Assembly (NCBI GenBank): GCA_046537735.1
Contig: JBKHKH010000101.1
Span: 1-7,070, forward strand
DNA from: JdFR-22 sp046537735
GTDB taxonomy: Archaea; Halobacteriota; Archaeoglobi; Archaeoglobales; Archaeoglobaceae
Direction: 5' to 3'
DNA length: 7,070 bases
The notes under the pieces are model-generated. The model did no database searches. It was not told the DNA's origin and was given only the letters and a program-made list of their open reading frames with translations. The translations under genes and the position numbers were made by a program. Shown here piece by piece: positions 1 through 5,038 of this stretch. Position 1 is the first letter of the stretch; each line of letters begins with the position of its first letter.

Positions 1-1271
1 TATCCATTTCTGCGGTGCCGTTCATTTTCGCTCTCTATGTTACGGCTGTGCAGTCTTCTTATGCTGTCTCCCTGGGATTATTTGAGTACCTGAAAACTCT
101 GCCCGTAAGAATTGGTACTGTCTACCTCAGCGAGCTTCTCCTCATCGATATTCTGCCCTGGTTAGCCCTGGTAATTCCAAGTGTTATAGTTATATCACTA
201 AGTTTCGGGTTTGCAGGTGCCCTCTTCTTTCTCTGGCTGTTGGTGGGTTTGCTGGCCGGCCACACAATCGGCCTGCTGGCCTACTCTCTCTTGGGGTGGA
301 GGTTATCATTGTCCAACACTAAGACCAGAATGCAGCCAGTGAAGAACCTCCTGAAAATTGTGGGTATGCTGGCGTTATTCGGGTTCTTCTACGGGATAAC
401 CTCATTTCAGAGGGATGTAGATTACAGCAGATTCACAGCCATCTTTGCCAGATACGAATACATCTACCCGTTCACTGTAACCTCCATATTCGAGCCCTAT
501 AAGAGCTTGATGCTGGTCTCAGTTTATGTAATCGTCCTCATACCCGTCTACTATTACTCTTTAGGAAGGGTATGGAACAACTTGCTGGAGCCGAAGGCAG
601 CTGTTAAAAGGGAAATCAGGAGTTTCAGAGCCGGTTTTGGAGGACAGCTCTATAACTTAGCTATGAAGGATTTAAGAATAGTTTTCAGGAAAGGTTCTCT
701 GGTGGTGGGATTTCTGATCCCATTATACTTCATTCTCCCCCAGATCGCTGTAGCTTTAAGGTCAGGTAACTTGCCGGTTGAGAATGTATTCAACCTGATA
801 CTGTTCATTGCGCTTATATCCATTATTGGAGCGACTGTCGTCCTCAGGATTGAGGGAAAGGAGGTAGATTTTTTGAGGGCCCTGCCCATACACAGAAATC
901 AGTTCGTTTTGAGCAAAGCCATCTCCGCATCTCCCCTCCCCATAGTCATAAGCGTTGCCATCGCTTGCCTGGGCATCTATTTTGATGTAGTAGCCCTGTA
1001 TTTAGTCCCTATCGCTTTCCTCTTGCCTTTTACGGTCTTCATGATAACCATGCTGGTCTCTTTCCGCGGTATTGAAGAGCTAGGAGTGCCGGAAATAACT
1101 ATTGGTAAGACCATCATCCTCTTTATTATCAATGGTGCTTTCCTGGGGGTTATAGGAGCTCCGGTGTTCCTGCTCTCATTTCCTGCCGGTCTAATGGTTA
1201 GCTATGGAATGGTGTTGGCTCTCCTTTATCTGTTGCTGAGAAAACTGTCATTCTTTGATTCTGCAACATAA
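1..1271 (+). CDS. ABC-2-type transporter permease, 5' partial
   Basis: The frame is open to the left edge, so the gene starts outside the window; the GTG at 15 is only the first possible start inside it. The visible 420 or so residues are mostly hydrophobic. Numbering from that GTG, I see about ten likely membrane segments, for example near 41-63, 67-96, 112-128, 163-183, 229-248, 257-279, 326-349, 364-388 and 391-409. A charged cytoplasmic stretch at about 190-228 contains the phrase YNLAMKDLRIVFRKGS, which is typical of ABC-2-like permeases just before a new membrane block. The motif around LKTLPVR (27-32) recurs as LRALPIHR (288-294), so the protein seems to be two similar halves. Such proteins form the membrane channel of an ABC exporter with a separate ATPase, probably encoded upstream and out of view. 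The substrate cannot be read from the sequence. The stop is TAA. Confidence 0.7.
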   Translation, partial: SISAVPFIFALYVTAVQSSYAVSLGLFEYLKTLPVRIGTVYLSELLLIDILPWLALVIPSVIVISLSFGFAGALFFLWLLVGLLAGHTIGLLAYSLLGWRLSLSNTKTRMQPVKNLLKIVGMLALFGFFYGITSFQRDVDYSRFTAIFARYEYIYPFTVTSIFEPYKSLMLVSVYVIVLIPVYYYSLGRVWNNLLEPKAAVKREIRSFRAGFGGQLYNLAMKDLRIVFRKGSLVVGFLIPLYFILPQIAVALRSGNLPVENVFNLILFIALISIIGATVVLRIEGKEVDFLRALPIHRNQFVLSKAISASPLPIVISVAIACLGIYFDVVALYLVPIAFLLPFTVFMITMLVSFRGIEELGVPEITIGKTIILFIINGAFLGVIGAPVFLLSFPAGLMVSYGMVLALLYLLLRKLSFFDSAT

Positions 1272-1333
1272 TCCCTTTTAGTCCCTATTTTAGTGATCTC
1301 AAAGAGGGTTAATGACTTAAAATTAAAATTAAT

Positions 1334-1352
1334 ACGGGAACTAAAATCCCGT
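1334..1352. terminator. Hairpin between convergent genes, possible bidirectional terminator
   Basis: ACGGGA and TCCCGT form a perfect 6-bp stem around a 7-base AT-rich loop. It sits between the permease stop (1271) and the stop of the minus-strand regulator (1372). Read on the minus strand, the stem is followed by a T-rich run (complement of about 1316-1333), which suits termination of the regulator gene. On the plus strand, T-rich patches precede it at about 1276-1295, and archaeal termination can rely on such T-tracts alone. The stem is short, so the call is tentative. Confidence 0.4.
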
Positions 1353-1371
1353 CATTTATGGGTTTCGCACC

Positions 1372-1566
1372 TCAGTCCTCGAATATGAAGAGTTCTTCGA
1401 TGCTTGTGTTCAGGGCTTTGGCTATGTCGTGTGCCAGTTTTAGAGAGGGGTTGTATTTCCCCTTCTCCAGGAAGACGATGGTCTCCCTCCTCACACCCAC
1501 CTTTTTTGCGAGATCTTCTTGGGTCATATCGTATCTGGCCCCGAATTCCTTGATCCGAGTTTCCAA
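1372..1566 (-). CDS. Small XRE-family (HTH_3) transcriptional regulator
   Basis: This 64-residue protein is almost wholly a helix-turn-helix domain of the Cro/C1 type. TQEDLAKKVGV (15-25) followed by RRETIVFLEKGKYNPSL (26-42) covers the turn, the recognition helix and the conserved E-x-G-x-Y-x-P-S-L signature. It probably binds DNA as a dimer in the cytoplasm. I chose the TTG at 1566 because small regulators of this kind usually begin with M-K/E-T-R-I-K-E right before the HTH. In-frame ATGs at 1581, 1593 and 1614 would add 5, 9 or 16 residues that do not look like the family and would run antisense into the PH-domain gene. No clear ribosome binding site precedes any of these starts. A TATA-like CATATAAA on the minus strand (1627 to 1620) lies inside that neighbour. 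By my alignment 31 of 62 positions match the second regulator at 2577-2771. Usual partners are small membrane proteins; none precedes this copy. Confidence 0.75.
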   Translation of the reverse strand: METRIKEFGARYDMTQEDLAKKVGVRRETIVFLEKGKYNPSLKLAHDIAKALNTSIEELFIFED

Positions 1567-1579
1567 ATGGATAGCGGGC

Positions 1580-2024
1580 ATGTATCTTGCCATAATTGTT
1601 TTTCTGGTGTTCATGCTGGTTTATATGCCGTTGAATGTGGAGATGGAGCCGTTCGAAAGAATAATCTTTGTTGTCCTGTTCACGGTAGTGCTGTTGATGA
1701 TCGTCTTCACCGTGTACAGAGCCTACAAGATGAACTTTACTGTAACCCCCAGCCAGATAATCGTCAGTGGGATACTTAAGCAGAACAGAATAAATATTGC
1801 GGAGATAGAGGCGATCTACAAGACGGCCATACCATTTGGGTTCAGGCTTTTTGGAGCGAGCTTTCTTGGCGGTTGGTATTACCTGCCCGGGTTGGAAGGC
1901 GTGGGTCACCATGAGCAATTTTCGGGATGGGGTGCTCATAAGCACTAGAAAAGGAAATCATTACGTCGTAACACCTGAAGAACCATATGAGTTCATAAAG
2001 ATTGTAAAAGAACGAAAACAATAG
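1580..2024 (+). pseudogene. Membrane-anchored PH-domain protein, frameshifted
   Basis: From the ATG at 1580 the protein has two hydrophobic helices (about residues 2-18 and 28-46), then a bacterial/archaeal PH-like domain of the bPH_5 type. Visible landmarks are NFTVTPSQIIVSGILKQNRI (52-71), the strand IAEIEAIYK, and FGASFLGGWYYLPG (91-104). At about 1895 the frame must slip by +1 to continue with KAWVTMSNFRDGVLISTRKG and VVTPEEPYEFIKIV, exactly the expected end of the domain. Without the slip, the protein ends about 18 residues later in unrelated sequence. Total length if repaired is about 147 residues. The cause could be a real one-base insertion (or two-base deletion) or a sequencing error in the GGG-TTGG-AAGG stretch. 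The start has no good ribosome binding site and lies 13 bp from the start of the divergent regulator, so the 5' end may also be damaged. The domain assignment comes from recalled family patterns, not from a search. Confidence 0.65.
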
Positions 2025-2027
2025 ATT

Positions 2028-2043
2028 CTTTAGGTTTCTAAAG
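2028..2043 (+). terminator. Short hairpin after the PH-domain gene
   Basis: CTTTAG and CTAAAG form a 6-bp stem with a 4-base GTTT loop, beginning four bases after the TAG stop at 2022-2024. The stem is AT-rich and followed only by TTCT, so it may be a weak terminator or chance. Confidence 0.25.
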
Positions 2044-2098
2044 TTCTAGGGGGTGGGGTAACGCCCAGTACCTATTTTCCTCAATTAGCTACATCATA

Positions 2099-2156
2099 GT
2101 AAAGTAATTTATCCATAATGGAAAGTCTTAAATACTTTATGTCAAGTTTACTTTAC
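2099..2156 (+). promoter_or_regulatory. Promoter and candidate operator of the DUF2178-XRE operon
   Basis: A TATA-like TTAAATA (2128-2134) is preceded by a purine-rich BRE-like GGAAAG (2120-2125). It would place transcription start near 2155-2160, about 10-15 bases before the ATG at 2170. GTAAAGTAA (2099-2107) and TTACTTTAC (2148-2156) are a perfect 9-bp inverted repeat whose centre falls at the 5' edge of the TATA box. The right arm is part of a tandem TTTACTTTAC. Two smaller dyads lie inside: TCCAT-A-ATGGA (2112-2122) and AAAGT-7-ACTTT (2122-2138, spanning the TATA box). This symmetry around a promoter driving a regulator gene suggests autoregulation by the XRE protein encoded downstream. 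The operator role is inferred; the repeats are seen directly. Confidence 0.55.
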
Positions 2157-2160
2157 AAAA

Positions 2161-2166
2161 GGTGAT
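2161..2166 (+). promoter_or_regulatory. Ribosome binding site (GGTGAT)
   Basis: GGTGAT, preceded by an A, matches the archaeal 16S tail consensus and ends three bases before the ATG at 2170. It fixes the start of the DUF2178-like gene. The same short spacing is seen at the TTG start at 7040. Confidence 0.7.
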
Positions 2167-2169
2167 GTC

Positions 2170-2559
2170 ATGGAAAAGAGTGAATATGGTATGGCAATAG
2201 TAGGACTCATCCTGTTCATAACAGGAATCTGGGTTTTAGTTTACGAGCCAACATGGGTCGAAAGCGCAGGGGCTGGTTCTGCGCTCATAGCTGCTGGAGT
2301 TACGCTGTTATTGATAACCACTGTAAGGGTCAAAAGGAAGAAAAGGGGAGAAATAATCGAGGATGAACGGGAGGTGAGCATTGGCTTAAAAGCTGCTTAC
2401 AGGGCATTCCAGGTATCATTCATCCTGATGGGACTGCTAATGGCAATATTTGGCATAACTGAGCTCTCCGCTCCAGTTGAGTCAGTGATAGGCCCTCTTT
2501 TCGCCGTAACCGCTTTGACTTATCTGGTTTACGCCTACTACTACAGAAGGGAAATGTGA
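2170..2559 (+). CDS. DUF2178-like four-helix membrane protein
   Basis: This is a 129-residue integral membrane protein with two helical hairpins: helices at about 7-25 and 34-53, a basic loop RVKRKKRG (53-60), the motif EDEREVSIGLKAAYRAFQ (64-81), then helices at about 81-97 and 104-123. The DERE motif followed by K-A-A-x-x-A-F resembles DUF2178 proteins, whose function is not established. Such genes are often paired with a tiny XRE regulator, as here, where the next gene starts within or just after its stop codon. The basic loop and DERE segment are probably cytoplasmic and could contact the regulator; that is inference. The start is well supported by GGTGAT three bases upstream and by a TATA-like box. 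The gene looks intact. Confidence 0.75.
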   Translation: MEKSEYGMAIVGLILFITGIWVLVYEPTWVESAGAGSALIAAGVTLLLITTVRVKRKKRGEIIEDEREVSIGLKAAYRAFQVSFILMGLLMAIFGITELSAPVESVIGPLFAVTALTYLVYAYYYRREM

Positions 2560-2576
2560 GTAACGATGAGAAGAGC

Positions 2577-2771
2577 ATGAAGAACAATTTGAAGGTGTGG
2601 AGGGCCACAAAGGATATCACTCAAGAAGACCTGGCAAGGGAGGTGGGGGTGACCAGGCAGACCATTAACGCTATAGAGAAGGGAAGATATGATCCCAGTC
2701 TGGAGCTGGCTTTCAGGCTGGCCAAATACTTTAACTGCAGAATAGAAGATATCTTCTCCAGCGAAGAATGA
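2577..2771 (+). CDS. Small XRE-family (HTH_3) transcriptional regulator, operon partner of the DUF2178-like gene
   Basis: The 64-residue product is a single Cro/C1-type helix-turn-helix domain: TQEDLAREVGV (15-25), then TRQTINAIEKGRYDPSLELA (26-45), ending in IEDIFSSEE. This is the YozG-like class of short archaeal and bacterial regulators, typically dimeric and often repressing their own operon. I prefer the ATG at 2577, since the family normally begins M-K-N right before the HTH. An in-frame GTG at 2556 overlaps the preceding stop by four bases and would add seven polar residues (MSNDEKS); either could be used through translational coupling. The gene is co-transcribed with the membrane protein, and the inverted repeat at 2099-2156 is its likeliest target. 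About half of its residues match the regulator at 1372-1566, so the two are paralogues. Confidence 0.85.
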   Translation: MKNNLKVWRATKDITQEDLAREVGVTRQTINAIEKGRYDPSLELAFRLAKYFNCRIEDIFSSEE

Positions 2772-2798
2772 CACCCAATCCCAACAAATACTCATTAG

Positions 2799-2837
2799 CT
2801 CCAACAATTGATACATGAAGTTCTATGTATATTGGAG
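2799..2837 (+). repeat. Long imperfect hairpin downstream of the XRE gene
   Basis: ATACAT (2811-2816) pairs with ATGTAT (2825-2830) around an 8-base loop. Outside this, CAAT (2805-2808) can pair with ATTG (2831-2834), leaving a 2-base bulge. Alternatively CTCCAA (2799-2804) can pair with TTGGAG (2832-2837). It lies 28 bases after the regulator's stop and about 50 bases before the dead membrane-protein gene. It could be a terminator for the first or an operator/promoter element for the second; ATGTATATT at 2825-2833 is also TATA-like. No poly-T tract follows, which weakens the terminator reading. Confidence 0.4.
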
Positions 2838-2888
2838 AAGTAGTTATTAGTCAATGTTATTAATGAGATGCGTGATATGATTGATACG

Positions 2889-3407
2889 ATGAAAAATAAC
2901 TCTCAACCAGCCCCACCCAAGAATAAAACAACTAGAAAAATTACAGCGGTAATCGGTGTGCTGCTCGCGTTCGCGGGTTTTGAGCATGGCTTGTTTGCAG
3001 CGCTTCAGGGTAATGAGCCTGTAGATGGTTTTTTTATTCAAGCCATTGGCGAGTCCATGAAGTGGTAGGAATACGGTACAGAAGGTGCTTTTTCCCTAGC
3101 TCCCAGTTACCCTATAACCAGCATTTTGGCTATGAGCGTAGCCGTCTTTATCATCCCCTGATCACTGTTCTTTGTGGACAAAAAGCATGGAACAATTATC
3201 TTCTTGATCTCATTCATTCTGCTCACGTTGGTGGGATGAGGGATAGGTTTCATTCCGTTCTTCATTGTTACATGGGCCTACGCCACCAGATCAATAAACC
3301 TTTAAGCTGGTGGAAAAGTTTGATCCAGAAGTGAGAAAGCATTTAGCCAGAACCTCAGCTTTATCTCAGGATTTGCCCATGCCATGACACCAAAGCTGAC
3401 TAAATGA
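2889..3407 (+). pseudogene. Decayed small multi-spanning membrane protein gene
   Basis: The first part reads MKNNSQPAPPKNK followed by a helix, ITAVIGVLLAFAGFEHGLFA, then LQGNEPVDGFFIQAIGES. Translation then hits TAG at 3066, yet the same frame goes on coherently: EYGTEGAFSLAPSYPITSIL, a second helix, TGA at 3159, LFFVDKKHGTIIFLISFILL, TGA at 3237, then GIGFIPFFIVTWAYATR. After about 3292 the frame must shift to read NKPLSWWK, at about 3317 to read FDPEVRKHLARTSA, and at about 3360 to read FISGFAHAMTPKLTK and a TGA. The nonsense codons fit TGG-to-TAG, TGG-to-TGA and GGA-to-TGA changes. The three frame changes each fit loss of one base in an A or T run. The intact form would be about 170-175 residues with four or so helices, like a widespread uncharacterised membrane protein whose second segment reads GTE-x-AF and which ends with NKPL-x-WW. 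ATG 2868 is an alternative start. Confidence 0.75.
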
Positions 3408-3484
3408 AATTACTCTACAAAATTTCAGCAGGAGAATTCGGCAAGACAGAGAAAAATTCTAATAGGCTTAGATACGAAATCATT

Positions 3485-3492
3485 AGAGGGGG
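3485..3492 (+). promoter_or_regulatory. Ribosome binding site deciding a GTG start
   Basis: The purine run AGAGGGGG (3485-3492) ends five bases before the GTG at 3498, at a normal Shine-Dalgarno distance. It supports GTG as the start, since the signal peptide begins immediately there. Confidence 0.55.
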
Positions 3493-3497
3493 TTATT

Positions 3498-3935
3498 GTG
3501 AAGTATTTGGTGGGTGTATTGCTGATTTCATTGTTTGTGGGAGTATCTCTGGCGGGTTGTCAAGATGGTCTAAACACCATACCTGAAGATTCAATGTGGG
3601 AGCTTGAAAGTTTTGACTCTGGTGGTGAGGAAATTAAGGTGCTCCCGGGAACGAATATCACATTGAAATTCGAGGAAGAGAATAAATTTGGTGGTTCCGC
3701 CGGTTGCAACAGCTATGGCGGCTCCTACGAGGTGGGGAAGGAGAACTCCAACTCGATCTCTATGGGCTCCATTGTCTCTACAGAGAAATGGTGTTTAAAC
3801 GAGGGCATAATGGACCAGGAATCAAGGTTTTTGAGTGCAATGCAAGAAGTCTCATCCTATGAAGTCACACCAGACCACCTGAAACTGTTCTACGATAATG
3901 GAAATAGCTCACTCAACTTCATAAGACTGGATTGA
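3498..3935 (+). CDS. META-domain (HslJ-like) lipoprotein
   Basis: The 145-residue product starts at GTG and opens with a hydrophobic signal segment (3-18) ending in a lipobox, L18-A19-G20-C21, so it is probably exported and lipid-anchored at Cys21. The rest fits a single META domain: W34-E-L near its start, ITLKFEEENKFGGSAGCNSY (54-73) with the signature G-C-N-x-Y, then SIVSTEKWC (91-99), the MDQE segment (105-108) and FLSAMQEVSSY (111-121). C70 and C99 are the two conserved cysteines and could form a disulfide outside the cell. In E. coli the relative HslJ is linked to heat shock and novobiocin resistance; the biochemical role of META domains is not settled. It stands alone, between a dead gene and the convergent purM. 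The gene looks intact. I see no convincing TATA box upstream. Confidence 0.85.
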   Translation: MKYLVGVLLISLFVGVSLAGCQDGLNTIPEDSMWELESFDSGGEEIKVLPGTNITLKFEEENKFGGSAGCNSYGGSYEVGKENSNSISMGSIVSTEKWCLNEGIMDQESRFLSAMQEVSSYEVTPDHLKLFYDNGNSSLNFIRLD

Positions 3936-4005
3936 CCAGACCAGCTAAGCTAATACCATAAGAACCAGCTCATACTTTAAACCGATTCCTTCTTCTCTCT
4001 ACCTA
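3936..4005. other. Convergent intergenic gap without a clear terminator
   Basis: These 70 bases separate the stops of the META lipoprotein gene and purM. I see the small near-palindrome AGCTAAGCT (3945-3953) and a pyrimidine-rich stretch (3987-4003), but no stable hairpin and no T-tract suited to ending purM on the minus strand. Confidence 0.3.
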
Positions 4006-5019
4006 TCACTCTATCTTCAAGTCCTTCAGATAAACCCCATCTCCTTCTTCCACATGACCCACTATCTTTCCTTCAAACTTCCTCTCCAGAGCCCTAGCAT
4101 CGTCCTCAGGCAATATCAGGGCCATGCCCATACCCATATTGAATGTCCGGTACATCTCGTCCACATCAACATCTCCCAGCTCCTGGATGTAGCCGAATAT
4201 CCTCTGGGGTGGAAGAGGGTCGTTAATCACGTATTTAGCCTTCTTGAGCCTGTTCAGGTTCAACAGACCGCCGCCGGTGACGTGCACAATACCGTGGACG
4301 TCAACCTCTGAGAGCATATCCACCACTTCAATGTATATCCGGGTAGGGACCAGTAACTCTTCCCCCACAGTCCCATCACCAAAAGCCTCGTAGTACCCTT
4401 TATCAAGTCTCTCCACCAGCCTTCTGGCCAGGGTAAGCCCGTTGCTGTGTACTCCATTACTGGGAATGCCAAATATTACATCACCGGGCTGTATCCTCTC
4501 TCCGGTGATTATCCGGTCCTTCTTCACATAACCGATTGCAGTACCGGCCAGATCATATCCCTTGATCATGTCGGGTAGTGAGGCGGTCTCCCCACCGGCT
4601 AGGGTCATATTCGCCATCTCGCAGCCCTTCTCCAGCCCGGTAGCGATCTCCGCCATAGTCACCTCATCCGGTCTCTCGGCAGCAATATAATCCACCATAG
4701 CAACCGGCTCCGCACCAACCGCGATGAGGTCATTGGCGTTCATGGCCACGCAGTCAATACCTATGGTATCGAACTTGTTGATGGCCTTGCAAATCATTAT
4801 CTTGGAGCCTACCCCATCGGTGGTGATGGCCACTCCATAATCGCCAAAATCCAGTATGCTGGCATAGTGCTTGGTGAGAACAGCTTTACCGAAGCCCTGG
4901 CGCATATAACTTATCTTCTTGCCCAGAGCCGCAACAGCCCTCTCTTCCTGCTTGATATCCACCCCTGATCTGCTGTAGCTATACTTCTCTTTCTCAGGCT
5001 TTCTATCTTCTTCAGGCAT
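4006..5019 (-). CDS. purM: Phosphoribosylformylglycinamidine cyclo-ligase (AIR synthase)
   Basis: PurM closes formylglycinamidine ribonucleotide with ATP to give aminoimidazole ribonucleotide, the fifth step of purine synthesis, in the cytoplasm (EC 6.3.3.1). The 337-residue length is normal. Visible signatures in order: YSRSGVDI (15-22), TTDGVGSK (66-73, the glycine-rich nucleotide segment), NANDLIAVGAEP (94-105), GGETASLPDM then YDLAGTAIG (142-163), SNGVHSNGL (187-195), HVTGGG (246-251) and RTFNMGMGM (291-299). The AIRS N-domain covers about 50-165 and the C-domain about 175-330. Classic bacterial forms read GTDGVGTK and GGETAEMPGMY; the serine after DGVG and the SLPD variant mark a more divergent, archaeal-looking version. 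The ATG at 5019 has AGGGG about five bases upstream. Only 19 bases separate it from the ornithine cyclodeaminase gene, so it is the last gene of a three-gene operon. Confidence 0.95.
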   Translation of the reverse strand: MPEEDRKPEKEKYSYSRSGVDIKQEERAVAALGKKISYMRQGFGKAVLTKHYASILDFGDYGVAITTDGVGSKIMICKAINKFDTIGIDCVAMNANDLIAVGAEPVAMVDYIAAERPDEVTMAEIATGLEKGCEMANMTLAGGETASLPDMIKGYDLAGTAIGYVKKDRIITGERIQPGDVIFGIPSNGVHSNGLTLARRLVERLDKGYYEAFGDGTVGEELLVPTRIYIEVVDMLSEVDVHGIVHVTGGGLLNLNRLKKAKYVINDPLPPQRIFGYIQELGDVDVDEMYRTFNMGMGMALILPEDDARALERKFEGKIVGHVEEGDGVYLKDLKIE

Positions 5020-5038
5020 CCTAACCCCTATTAATTGG

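Noticed and set aside
1895..1895. Programmed +1 frameshifting at the PH-domain gene.
   Set aside because: I see no slippery heptamer, no rare-codon or stop arrangement typical of +1 sites, and no following structure. Mutation or sequencing error is more likely, though not excluded.
1352..1945. A long minus-strand frame of 197 codons opposite the PH-domain gene.
   Set aside because: Its translation is rich in H, R, Q and K with no domain pattern, and it overlaps two recognisable genes in other frames. It is a shadow frame.
2044..2098. Possible small RNA or riboswitch in the G-rich gap after the PH-domain gene (GGGGGTGGGG, then CGCCC).
   Set aside because: Only short, weak pairings can be drawn, and no known riboswitch core or C/D-box pattern is visible.
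2147..2156. TTTACTTTAC as a simple tandem repeat.
   Set aside because: Two copies of five bases are too few to call a repeat array. The segment is better explained as one arm of the inverted repeat around the promoter.
3066..3239. In-frame TAG and TGA codons as pyrrolysine or selenocysteine recoding, or TGA as tryptophan, in the 2889-3407 gene.
   Set aside because: Both TAG and TGA occur in one gene with three further frame changes. One TGA replaces a probable glycine, there is no sign of a methyltransferase or selenoprotein family, and other genes here use TGA as a normal stop and TGG for tryptophan. Decay is the simpler reading.
3404..3586. A 60-codon plus-strand frame overlapping the start of the META lipoprotein gene.
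   Set aside because: Its translation resembles no protein I recognise, has no ribosome binding site, and overlaps the well-supported signal peptide and lipobox in another frame.
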